Source of the DNA: Legionella sheltonii
GTDB taxonomy: Bacteria > Pseudomonadota > Gammaproteobacteria > Legionellales > Legionellaceae
Direction of reading: 5' to 3'
Length of the DNA stretch: 64,000 nucleotides
NCBI RefSeq assembly: GCF_026191355.1
Contig: NZ_JAPHOQ010000012.1
Span: 1-64,000, forward strand
Positions within the stretch are counted from its first letter, which is position 1. Each line of letters opens with the position of its first letter. The position numbers were made by a program, and so were the translations under genes. Shown here piece after piece: positions 53,990 to 63,600 of this stretch. Below the pieces are notes generated by a model that searched no databases, was not told the origin of the DNA, and saw only the letters and a program-made list of their open reading frames with translations.

Positions 53990-54775
53990 ATGTTCCGCAG
54001 GTTGAAGGAATGGTGGTGTGAACGAATCATACGTCATTCATTGATAACGAATGATGAGTGGAATGAGGCATTTCATAATTTATTTTTATTGAGACGCTTG
54101 AGTGAACAAGAAAAGATAAAATTAAAGCGATTAGCCATTTTATTTCTTTATTACAAATCATTGGAAGGGGTGGGCGATCTGCAGATAACCACTCCTCTGC
54201 AGTTAAGTATTGCGTTACAGGCGTGTCTTCCTATTTTGAACCTTGGCCTTGATTGGTACGAAGGTTGGGTTTCAGTCATAATTTATCCCGGGGCGTATTC
54301 ACGAGAAAACAAGGTAATCGATGAGTTTGGAATAGAACATTTAGGGAGAGCTCATTTAAGCGGTGAATCATGGCAACGTGGTCCTGTGATTATTTCTTGG
54401 GACGATGCACAACATCATGGTGGACATAATGGCCGTAATGTGGTGATACATGAGTTTGCGCACAAGTTGGATATGCAAAATGGTCGAGCGAATGGATTTC
54501 CTCCGCTTCATAAAGGAATGTCTGCGGCACATTGGGCTGAGGTTTTTAATTCAGGTTATAATGATTTGGTCAATCGACTTCAACAAAACGAGCCTATTCC
54601 GATTGATCCTTATGCTGCTACATCACCATCTGAATTTTTTGCAGTATTTTCTGAATTATTTTTCGAAAAACCCGAAATAATAGAACACTATTATCCTGAG
54701 ATTTATATTTTACTGGCCCAGTTTTATCGTCAAGATCCGCTGAGAGGGGATTTTAGCCTGGCTACACATAACTAA
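53990..54775 (+). CDS. mtfA: MtfA-type zinc peptidase (M90)
   Basis: MtfA (YeeI) is a cytosolic zinc aminopeptidase that in E. coli binds the repressor Mlc and so links to glucose PTS control. The metal site is VVIHEFAHKLDMQNGRANG (HEFAH with downstream residues), preceded by WDDAQHHGGHNGRN and followed by DPYAATSPSEFFAVFSELFFEKP, in which the Glu acts as third ligand. Length (261 aa) is normal. The start ATG at 53990 (MFRRLKEWW) is preceded by a weak GGCGGA. It is 172 bases after the lipase-fold gene and is followed by a hairpin at 54810. Mlc is not in the window. Confidence 0.92.
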   Translation: MFRRLKEWWCERIIRHSLITNDEWNEAFHNLFLLRRLSEQEKIKLKRLAILFLYYKSLEGVGDLQITTPLQLSIALQACLPILNLGLDWYEGWVSVIIYPGAYSRENKVIDEFGIEHLGRAHLSGESWQRGPVIISWDDAQHHGGHNGRNVVIHEFAHKLDMQNGRANGFPPLHKGMSAAHWAEVFNSGYNDLVNRLQQNEPIPIDPYAATSPSEFFAVFSELFFEKPEIIEHYYPEIYILLAQFYRQDPLRGDFSLATHN

Positions 54776-54809
54776 GAGTGATGTTCTGTGGCGAATAATT
54801 AAGATGCAG

Positions 54810-54829
54810 GGTTGGGCCAGTGCCCAACC
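54810..54829. terminator. GGTTGGGC hairpin between convergent genes
   Basis: GGTTGGGC, loop CAGT, GCCCAACC: a perfect 8-bp stem between mtfA (plus) and a secreted protein (minus), whose stops are about 34 and 9 bases away. The arms equal those of the palindrome at 15308-15327. Confidence 0.55.
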
Positions 54830-54838
54830 TAGTCAAAA

Positions 54839-55234
54839 TTACCAACTAAATGTATAACGTGTTTCCTTGGAGCTCCATCCATCAGTCACGTAGACTTCAA
54901 GCATTCGTTCCGAGATGAGATTAAATTCGATTATTGAGCCCCAATAGGGATTATGAAACTCAAAACCTTGTTTTGTCTGCCCAGTTGTTAGTTTGCAAGA
55001 CAGCTGCCTCGGTTCGGGAGCACCAAGACCATCGCCATAGCTTAAATCCAATTGCGTCGAACCCTGTGAGTTACCTACAGAAGCCACTGCATTCAACCAA
55101 TTGCATTCAATTTTTGCAGATTGAGCATTTTGGTTTTTAAGTTTAAGACAGCTTCTATGTGTACTAACACACGGTTTGGCGAAACTTGTACCAGCGAGTA
55201 AACCCATCAAAAGAAAAGCGTAAAATTTAGTCAT
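54839..55234 (-). CDS. secreted hypothetical protein, 131 aa
   Basis: A signal peptide (MTKFYAFLLMGLLAGTSFA, cut before KPC) precedes a mature part of about 112 residues with four Cys that can form two disulfides, and a beta-rich sequence (STQLDLSYGDG, SIIEFNLISERMLEVYVTDGW) ending in YTFSW. I do not recognise a family. It is probably periplasmic or extracellular. It stands alone between convergent mtfA and the broken DUF2905 gene. Confidence 0.6.
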   Translation of the reverse strand: MTKFYAFLLMGLLAGTSFAKPCVSTHRSCLKLKNQNAQSAKIECNWLNAVASVGNSQGSTQLDLSYGDGLGAPEPRQLSCKLTTGQTKQGFEFHNPYWGSIIEFNLISERMLEVYVTDGWSSKETRYTFSW

Positions 55235-55280
55235 TTTTATACCTAATCAGTTAGGGTGTGTGATGTTTTTATCATTGTTA

Positions 55281-55513
55281 TTAAATTGTTGTCAATGATT
55301 TCAAGTAATGACTATTTAAAGAAAACCAAAAAATAAGCGTAATAACGAGACTAATAAGGATGCAGGTAGTAATAGGAAAATAAAAAGTGAAGTTGTTTTT
55401 CTGAATTATGACATCACCTGGTAATTTCCCAAGCCCCATTTTTTTATAAATGACCAAAAAATCCCTGTTATCAGTAAAATAACGCCAGTAATGATTAAGA
55501 TTTTTGAGGTCAT
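55281..55513 (-). pseudogene. DUF2905 small membrane protein, frameshifted at a homopolymer
   Basis: From ATG 55513 the frame reads MTSKILIITGVILLITGIFW and SFIKK, the first helix of DUF2905. It then meets seven A residues on the coding strand (T-run 55439-55445) and goes out of frame to an early stop. In the next frame the family continues: MGLGKLPGDVIIQKNNFTFY, then FPITTCILISLVITLIFWF. One more A (eight) would join SFIKK to MGLGKLPGD in the classic motif. The gene is thus either a recent pseudogene, a sequencing error, or a slippage-controlled gene. DUF2905 proteins are small two-helix membrane proteins of unknown function. Confidence 0.75.
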
Positions 55514-55618
55514 AAAATGAAATCTGAATTCAATAAATAATAGATTTTATAATAGACGATCTTCGGATAATATTCTTTATTGCAATTCGCAGCAGAATTT
55601 TAATAGGAAGGAAAAAGG

Positions 55619-56134
55619 ATGAAACAAAATATTTCAATGTACTCCGCTTCGGTACCGGTTTTCAAACAAATGCTTACTGCATTAAATGCAATTTTGGAAA
55701 AAACACAAGCCCATATTGATAATAACAAAATAGATCCCAATGTGTTTTTACAAGCAAGCCTTTTCCCAGATATGTTCAATTTCACCCGTCAAGTACAGAT
55801 TGCGACTGATTTTGCTAAAGGTGTTGCAGCTCGTTTGGCAGATATCGAAGTGCCTGCTTTTGAAGATAACGAGAAAACATTTTTTGAATTACGTGGCCGT
55901 ATCGAAAAAACATTGTTCTTTCTTTCCAGCATTCTTCCAGAACATATTAATGGCAGTGAGACGAAAGAGATTATTATTCGTCCGGGAACACCAAAAGAAC
56001 GAAAATTTGTTGGCCAAACCTATCTCTTACATTATGGAATACCGCAATTTTTCTTTCACATTACGACAGCCTATGACATCTTAAGAAGTTTGGGTGTTAC
56101 TATTGGAAAAATGGATTATATGGGAACATTTTAG
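55619..56134 (+). CDS. DUF1993 family protein, 171 aa
   Basis: A four-helix-bundle (DinB-like) protein of the DUF1993 family. Visible family blocks are ISMYSASVPVFKQML at the N-terminus, FNFTRQVQIATDFAKG, VPAFEDNEKTFFEL, FVGQTYLLHYGIPQFFFHIT and the end YDILRSLGVTIGKMDYMG. DinB-like folds often bind a metal, and family members have been linked to thiol or stress functions, but the role is not established. A GAAAAAGGA site precedes the ATG. It is complete and stands alone; the 164 bases after it, up to the IS256 element, hold the former 3' end of the SecA-like gene and no other gene. Confidence 0.9.
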   Translation: MKQNISMYSASVPVFKQMLTALNAILEKTQAHIDNNKIDPNVFLQASLFPDMFNFTRQVQIATDFAKGVAARLADIEVPAFEDNEKTFFELRGRIEKTLFFLSSILPEHINGSETKEIIIRPGTPKERKFVGQTYLLHYGIPQFFFHITTAYDILRSLGVTIGKMDYMGTF

Positions 56135-56290
56135 AATTGCAGGTTGAGGAAGAGTGCTAAAAAAATTCCCGCGAAGCGAGAAATCCTGCTAGGAACACCT
56201 CGCGACGCTTTGGATGGCAGGAGGAGTGAGCTCCTCCTGGATTACGCTGTATCAATCCGAGCTACAAAGCGAATTAGAAGGCTGATACTG

Positions 56291-56298
56291 GAGCATTT
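56291..56298. repeat. target site duplication of IS256, left copy
   Basis: GAGCATTT recurs at 57639-57646 next to the other end. Eight bases is normal for IS256. On the coding strand (AAATGCTC) it belongs to the end of the SecA-like gene. Confidence 0.85.
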
Positions 56299-57638
56299 GA
56301 GAGTGTTCATCCAACTGTGTCACCTCAGTCATTATCTAAGTCCCAGGGTTAGTCTGTCTTCGAAATAGATTTGTAACTGGGACACGATAAGCGCCCAATT
56401 GTGCATGGGCTGATTCCATTTTTCCAGTACTTTCTGGCAAGCACAATAAATAAGCTTAATAAGGGCGTTTTCACTGGTGAAAGCGCCTTTATTTTTAGTG
56501 TACTTGCGAATTTGCCGATGAAAGCCTTCAACAATATTGGTAGTGTAAATGATGCGTCTTAGCTCTTCTGGGTATTTGAAGTATTGTGATAGAGCTTCCC
56601 AGTTGTTATTCCAGGATTTCATCACCGCCGGGTATTTTTTGCCCCATTTCTCTTCCAACTCAAGTAGATGATGCAAAGCCATATCTTTGCTTGAAGCCTT
56701 ATAAACCAGCTTTAAATCGGCCATAAAGGCTTTCTGGTCCTTACTAACCACATACTTTAATGAGTTGCGAATTTGATGAACGACACAAAGCTGGATCTCG
56801 GTGTTAGGAAAAACTTCAGCAATGGCATCAGGAAATCCCTTAAGTCCATCGATGCTTGCTATAAGGATATCCTCTACACCACGAGCTTTAAGGTCATTTA
56901 ATACACTAAGCCAAAAACGAGCTCCCTCTGCCTCAGATAAATAGAGCCCTAGAATATCTTTTTTACCTTCTGAATTTACAGCAAGGACGGTGTAAAATGC
57001 TCTACTTATGACCTTACCTTCAACACGTACTTTAAAGTGCATGGCATCAAGAAAAACGATTGGGTATACAGATTCTAGGGAGCGATTACGCCACTCGGTA
57101 ATCAGGGGTAATAGTTTGTCAGTAATCAGGCTGATTTTAGCACTCGAGACTTCTAGTCCATACATCTCAGATAAATGCTCGCTTATCGCCTCGTAACTCA
57201 TGCCTATCGCATAGAGGGCTAGGACTTTATTATCCAGTGACTCGTTGAGTACCGTTTGACGTTTTTTTACAAGCTCGGGTTCAAAGCTGCCATCCCTATC
57301 TCGAGGTGTTTCTAAATCAAAAACTCCAGTTGTTGATTTAATTGTTTTAGTCGTTTTGCCGTTGCGACGGTTTGAAATACCTGTCTCATGACAATCAGTC
57401 ATATGAGAATCCATTTCACCTTCTAATGCCGCCTCTAATAGCTCTTTTATTAAGGGGGTCAGTATGCCGTCTTTTCCAGTGAGAGATTGGCCAGACTTTA
57501 ACTGGGTCAAAGCCTCTAATTTGAACTCATTGAAATCAAAATTCGATAAATCTATTTTCTTTTTATTCATATCTACCTCTTTTAAGTGTTAAATTATAAA
57601 CAAATTAAAAGAGATGACACAGTTATTTAAACACTACC
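56299..57638 (-). mobile_element. IS256-family insertion sequence, 1340 bp
   Basis: The ends are imperfect inverted repeats: GAGAGTGTTCATCCAACTGT on the left and GGTAGTGTTTAAATAACTGT read inward from the right, both continuing GTCAYCTC. An 8-bp duplication GAGCATTT flanks it. A single full-length mutator-type transposase gene lies inside. It sits in the last six codons of the SecA-like gene. Confidence 0.9.
56332..57570 (-). CDS. IS256-family transposase, 412 aa
   Basis: A mutator-type DDE transposase. FLDAMHFKVRVEGKVISRAFY holds the first Asp, IASIDGLKGFPDAIAEVFP the second, the CVVHQIRNSLKYV block follows with the C/D(2)H motif, and the catalytic Glu lies in NIVEGFHRQIRKYTKNKGAF. The N-terminus (LLEAALEGEMDSHM, SNRRNGKTTKTIKS) is complete and the start has GAGGTAGATATG, a good ribosome site. 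The element is probably able to move. Confidence 0.94.
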   Translation of the reverse strand: MNKKKIDLSNFDFNEFKLEALTQLKSGQSLTGKDGILTPLIKELLEAALEGEMDSHMTDCHETGISNRRNGKTTKTIKSTTGVFDLETPRDRDGSFEPELVKKRQTVLNESLDNKVLALYAIGMSYEAISEHLSEMYGLEVSSAKISLITDKLLPLITEWRNRSLESVYPIVFLDAMHFKVRVEGKVISRAFYTVLAVNSEGKKDILGLYLSEAEGARFWLSVLNDLKARGVEDILIASIDGLKGFPDAIAEVFPNTEIQLCVVHQIRNSLKYVVSKDQKAFMADLKLVYKASSKDMALHHLLELEEKWGKKYPAVMKSWNNNWEALSQYFKYPEELRRIIYTTNIVEGFHRQIRKYTKNKGAFTSENALIKLIYCACQKVLEKWNQPMHNWALIVSQLQIYFEDRLTLGLR

Positions 57639-60600
57639 GAGCATTTTTAAAATTCTCTAATTCGAATTCTCCAATGGGCCCTTCTTTTCCACATATCATT
57701 TCTTCTTCATGAGTTAAAAGCGCTTCATAGCGTAATAATTCACTTGTTTTGAAGAATCGACGCGTCTGATAACGTGTTTTTTTGATTTCTTCATCTGCAA
57801 TTTTATTGACAGCTGGCTCTGCTTCTTGAAGTTCTTTATCTATCATTGCAACATGTTGTTTCGCTTCTTCAACAAGATGATCTGCCAGATGGTGTTTAAT
57901 CTGCTCAAAGAGTCCTGATATAAACCCGATTCTTTTTCTATCCAATAAATCATCATTATCGCTTATTGCATCCATACATTCGGTTTCTTCGCCTTGAAAT
58001 TCACTTAAGGTCATACTGAGCGTTCCCAAATGCTTTTCAAAGGATTGGACGTTTTTTTCTAGAAAATGGTTTTTAGTCTTTAACATATACCATTCCCATG
58101 AGGGGCAATTAGACTCTTGCATACGGTCTTGAGCTGTTTTAATCAGGTGTTGCGTATCTGATTTTTCTTTTTCCTGTATACGGATTTTTTCTTGAATATC
58201 CCTGATCTTACTTCGAATTCCCTCAAGATCACTTTTGAGCTTAGATTGTTCATCAAGAAGGGCAGTAAAACCATCATCAGGTTCTTTACCCAAAAGCCCC
58301 CTGAGTTGATTCAGATTCACAGGGCTTACTTTCCAATTTAAATGTTTCAATTCATCGACATGTTCCAGTTTTTGACGAATTAATGCAGGGAAATCATTGC
58401 GTTCGATGTTGAGATGATTCCAATCAAGATTTAAAAGTTCTTTTAGTTTGAATAATCTTTCAAATTCGAGACGCTTTCGTGCAGGAAGAGTTTCAATCGC
58501 TTTTGCATCAGATAAATTAAGAAGATTATTTTTACTCTCTTCAAAAACTGTTTTAACTCTTCGTAGTTCATTTCGTTCCGCTTCAACTCGCTCAAGGAAA
58601 GAGGATTCATATCCAGTAAATCCTTGTTGCAATCGCTCATCTTCAATTTGTAATTCTATATAGGATTGGATACCATCAGTGCCACTTTGAATACGAACAT
58701 GCTCTGGATTTACCTTCAATAAGTTGGCAAACCGTTCTTGTTTTTGTGCAAATAAACTTTCTTGTACATCTTGATTTAGTCCATCCGTTTTACCCAACTC
58801 TACGATTGAGTATGCCAGTTGTTTTTTCAATGCATTAAGTTGCTTTAAATAGGGCTGATAGGCTTTATAAGAACTAAAACGCTCAATCGCTTCATATAAC
58901 TCATGCACCACATGACTGGGATTATCTTTACTCTGACGACTCATTTTGAGGAGTGTTTCTTTCAAATGCATCCAAGTAGGGTCGACAGTCTTAAAGAAAT
59001 AAGGGGATGTATTGCCCAAATAGTTCCGAAAGGCATTAATTTGATGCTCTGCAACGATTTTATCATGGCAGTTTTTTCTAAAATCCAAATCGCAGTGTGG
59101 GATGCTATTTAATGAATCAATTGCATCAAGCGCATCGTTAATCACATTTCGAGGCGATGAGTGACTTATTGAAAACAGATACTTATCTTTTAAAACGGCT
59201 TTGTGACGTTCAAGTGCTGAATAGAGCTCCTGTATTTTATCTTTATCCTGAGGAAAATTATCTAACTCCTTAGCCAGAGCATAAATTTCTAGGGCAGCAT
59301 TTTTGGCTACAGTTCGTTCGAAGTAAGCATGGAAGGGTTCTGGCTTTTGTTGTACCCAATCAAACTCATCGATTAGGTATTTTGCCAGCTTTTTCATTAT
59401 TTCTTCGTCGTAGGTCTTCTTCAATGTGTTTAAACTCTCATCTTCTGGCAAGCCTAAGTTTCGATAAAGAGTAGAAAAGGAAAGTACCAGACCCTGTACT
59501 TTAAACTGTTCAACAAGTGAAAAATTGTTTAATTGACTGCAGTGGCCTAAGATTAAAAGTTTAACTTTGGATAATAATTTAACGGTCTCATCATCTGCCT
59601 CCATTAATTTTTTTTGATAAAATTGGATGATGCTTTCAGTAATCTCTTGTTTTTCCTCACTGCGCCATACTCTGTTTTTTTGTTCGATGAGCTTATTTAT
59701 TGCTTTTCGAATAATTTCAGGTACAAATGAGCCATTTTGTGATGTATTTTTAGGGAAAAGTGTTTTTATAGCCTCTGGACAAACAGTACAAAATGCTCCA
59801 ACCAAAAAAGGTAAAACTTGTTTACCTTGCGCTAACTCTAAACTTTTTTTGGTTTGCTCTGAAGGCTGGGTATATTCGAGCACGGCTCCTGCTTTATCCG
59901 CAATAACCGTTTCGAGATTTTGGTTCATTAAAGCTTTGGCACCAGCCGAAAACGGTTTTCCTTTTTGTTGCAGCTTTGTTTGAATATTTAATTCCTGAGA
60001 GAAATCTAACTGTTTTAAAAACTTAAGTCTTAGGTTTTGCTCATAACTCATATGAGGCGCCTTCTCGGCTTTAGCTGCCCATTTTTCTTCTAGAGCCGTT
60101 CCCCAAAGTCTGCATGCTGACTTTTTAAATTGTTCAATACTTTCAGTCAGGGAATTTTCGGTTACATTGGTATCTTGAGAACGAGTCAATTCACTCAAAA
60201 GCGTTTCGCGCCATTGGTAGAGCTCAAATTTTATTTGAAGGTTATCTGGGTAAAGTTCATGAAGTAAGCTTTCCCAAGCTTCAATTTGTTGCATCAGTAT
60301 CTGTTGCGCTTCATCTATTGCCTGGGTATATATCCTATCTACAGTTGCTTGTAATTTGATTTTATTTCTTACTGCTTCAACCGATTGTTCGTTTATATGT
60401 TGACGAGTCCAGGGGAACACATAATAAAGAAACTGATCGAGTAAATTCTGAGGCGGCTTTACTTGATAAATTGGCAACCATTCACCTGGTTTACCATTAC
60501 GTGCAGCGCGACCACCGATTTGGGTGGTCATTCTTTCGGTATCAGGATAAGTTTGAATGACAAATAAACCTTTAGGGTGATTCCCAGGATTGATATCTAT

Positions 60601-63600
60601 TCCTTTTGCAAGCATTGCTGTCCCTACAGTAATGGTATTCACTTTACCTGCCTGTTCTATGAGTTTCTCTAGTTGTTCCGGAGATTCCTTACCGGTAATC
60701 ACTTGGATTATGAATCCTTGCTTTTCGTATTCTTTTAAACTGTTACCAATTGCTTGAGCTTCATCAAAATCTTCACTCACAATAAGAATGGGTTGAGTTT
60801 GAGTGTGACTCCATTCTTCAATAGCTTCTCTTCTTTCTTCAAAAATTTGTTCCTTTTGCTCATAGGTTTGAATCTGTTCATTAGGATTCTTAATCTTCAC
60901 GCTTACTTCTGTAACAGGACACTTTATTTTATTGAGGGTCTCATGTATGGCTTTGATTGTTCCTTCCCGATCTAAGGTAAAAATCGGATCGTGGTTGATA
61001 CGCTTGTCTCCAGCATGCGGTGCTACGCTGACTGCCTGTATTCCCAGCGATGTCGCTAAGCTTTCAAGCTCACGTTTATCTCCCGGAGTTGCTGAAATTC
61101 CCAGTAATCGCCCTAAGGTCTTCTGGAAGAATTTAATTAAACCTTGCGCTGATTGACTCGCCAGCACAGAGGAAACTGGATCAATAAAAATATACTGGGA
61201 TTGATCTTTGCGTTCGGCTTTAAGTCGAGCCTGTAACGCTTGTTGAACTTCCTCGGTGAAAATTGAACCAAGCTTAGGTGTACTGCGTATTAAAGGAACA
61301 CAGGCAATTTTTTTTATAGTCTCATGGCCTGACTCATCCTTTTCTTTGACAGGTTGCATTATGAAATGTTTGTTTTCCACTAAAGTTGCAGCGATGCAAC
61401 TGGCATGGATCCATTGTTTGAGTTGAGTATTACTTGATCCCATCAAATAATTTTGTTTATCGACATCGCCATTAAATTGTTCGTTGATTTGTTTGCTGAG
61501 AAATATACGAAATTGATCGAGATCTTCATCTTCGTCCCAGGCAGGATTCGTTTTGCGGAACGCTGGGAGTTTTACAAATTGATAGGCAAGGGGGTATATC
61601 CATTGGGCTGGGTTGTCACCGTGCGCTGCCTCGGCTTCAGCAACGAGTTTATAAAGTGTTAGCTGATCTAAAAGTGCATCGTCACATTCGTCTAAAACAA
61701 TATGTACAGGTCCCTTCGGTTTCAGTAATTTTTCTTTTCCATCTATTTTTGCAGCTAAATGAAAACTAGCCATATCCTCAACTGTGGAGCAGTTAATTCC
61801 ATCATGGATAAAATTTTTCGTTGGTGTATTACTTTGAATGAGTGCTGAGCCAATTCCCAAAAAATTGAAAAATGGCTCACAGTTGTTCTCATAATCCCGA
61901 ATCAGAAGAGTTGGATTAGCAGTCCATTGCACCACAGTACCACCTTGTGCCCACTGAAGCACAGAGAGCATTGGTGTATTGATGCTTTTTCCTTCCCCAG
62001 TTTTGATACGCATTAATAAATTGGAGGTGGGATCCTTTAGGGCAAGTAACAATACAAGCATCTGTGTGGTATTTGGGAATAAACCTGTCGTTCGAAAGTA
62101 GATTTCTCTTAAATAAGCTAAGAGTTCAAGGTAGGTTTCTTCAACTTGCTCTTGATTAATTGCTTTTGAGCGTAATTGTTGAAGTAGAGTGCAGGCTCGT
62201 TCTTTTAAATCATGGCGTGAACAGGCGGTTAATTTTTTTAGCCCAGTGAAATTATTGGGATTTAAGGGGTCGGTATATCCTAATGTTTCAATATAAGTTA
62301 ATTGTCTTGCAAGTTGCATTTGTAATGCATGAGGGAACTCGGTTTCATGAAGCAAGTCTTGTAAACTGAGTAGCGCATCTTTTATTCGATCCGTTGCAAA
62401 TTGTTTCGCCAAATCTCTTTGTACACCCGCTTTAGCAAAAGGATTTGTGTCGAAGCTCAAACAATAAGCACGAATTTTTTCAGAGTCATGAGCAGCCAGG
62501 GCTAAGTTGAGACTTTGAGTATTAGGGTAGGGCTTTGTTGCAAATAATTTAAGAACTCGATCAACCTCCAAAGAAGGACGCCTTCCCAAACCTTGAGTGA
62601 GCTCTAACAAGGCGGGAAGATTCACTGTGGCGTCTTTTTTATTGTTTGCTAAACCAGACAAAATGGTGGCAATTTTCACTCGCTTCTCTGGATCAATTTG
62701 GGCTAGTTGTTGGAGAATAAGAGGATAGGTGGTTAAATCTTGATCGGGTTTCTTGTGGGATACTCTATTGAGTAACGCAATGCATAGCTCGGCTTGGTCT
62801 TGATTGTTGGTTAAGAATAATTGGGTCTGTTCGATTAGGCTATGAATCAGCTCGGAATTCGTACCTGATAATCCCACTAAAAATTGAATAATTTTCTTGA
62901 TAATAGATGATTTGATTTCTTCAGGGAGATTGGACTTCTTGAATTCGTTTAATGCAGCAAGAGGGAACGGGCTCGCATTTCTCAAATTGTGGGCCAGACT
63001 CATTTTGAAGAACATGGTTTGTGCTTCTGGCTCAAGATCAGCAATCTTAAACAGTTCCACCAAGCCATTGATGGCTCGTTCAATCGCGGTATCATCTGCA
63101 GCAGAATTATCCTCTAAAGCTTGAGTTGTGAGCTTTAGATAAAGGTCCAGTTTTTCTGAGCTGTCTTCGATTAATTTACCTGCTAAAATATGTTTTTGTG
63201 CATAATTTAAGCGTTTTAGAGCTCCAGTGCTCAGTTGCTTGTAAATCTTATTGAATTGTTGTGGATGTCGAGAGTTTATATCAATAAGCAAGTTGAGATA
63301 ATTGGCAATTGACTCAATTTTATTTTTATAATTTTGTAGCGCTATGTGTGAGGGAGCATTTTCATCGATTAAAGCTGCTTCATCAAGGATACTTCGTTCA
63401 AAATCCGGATCTTGGGTATTGAGCTGATGTAATGTCTTTTTCAAAGCAGGCAATACTTTTTTCTGGATCAATTCTTCTTTGAAAAAGAAAGTTAAAGAGA
63501 GTGTCTCATTAAACTTTGCCATCCAACCAAGACAAGTGTCCAAATCCAAGTCTTTTACGCTCTGCTTATGCTTGGGATTTTCAAAGAAGGCTTTCATTTG

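Noticed and set aside
56144..56368. Plus-strand frame after the DUF1993 gene
   Set aside because: It crosses the old end of the SecA-like gene, the IS256 duplication and the IS256 inverted repeat, so it is chance.
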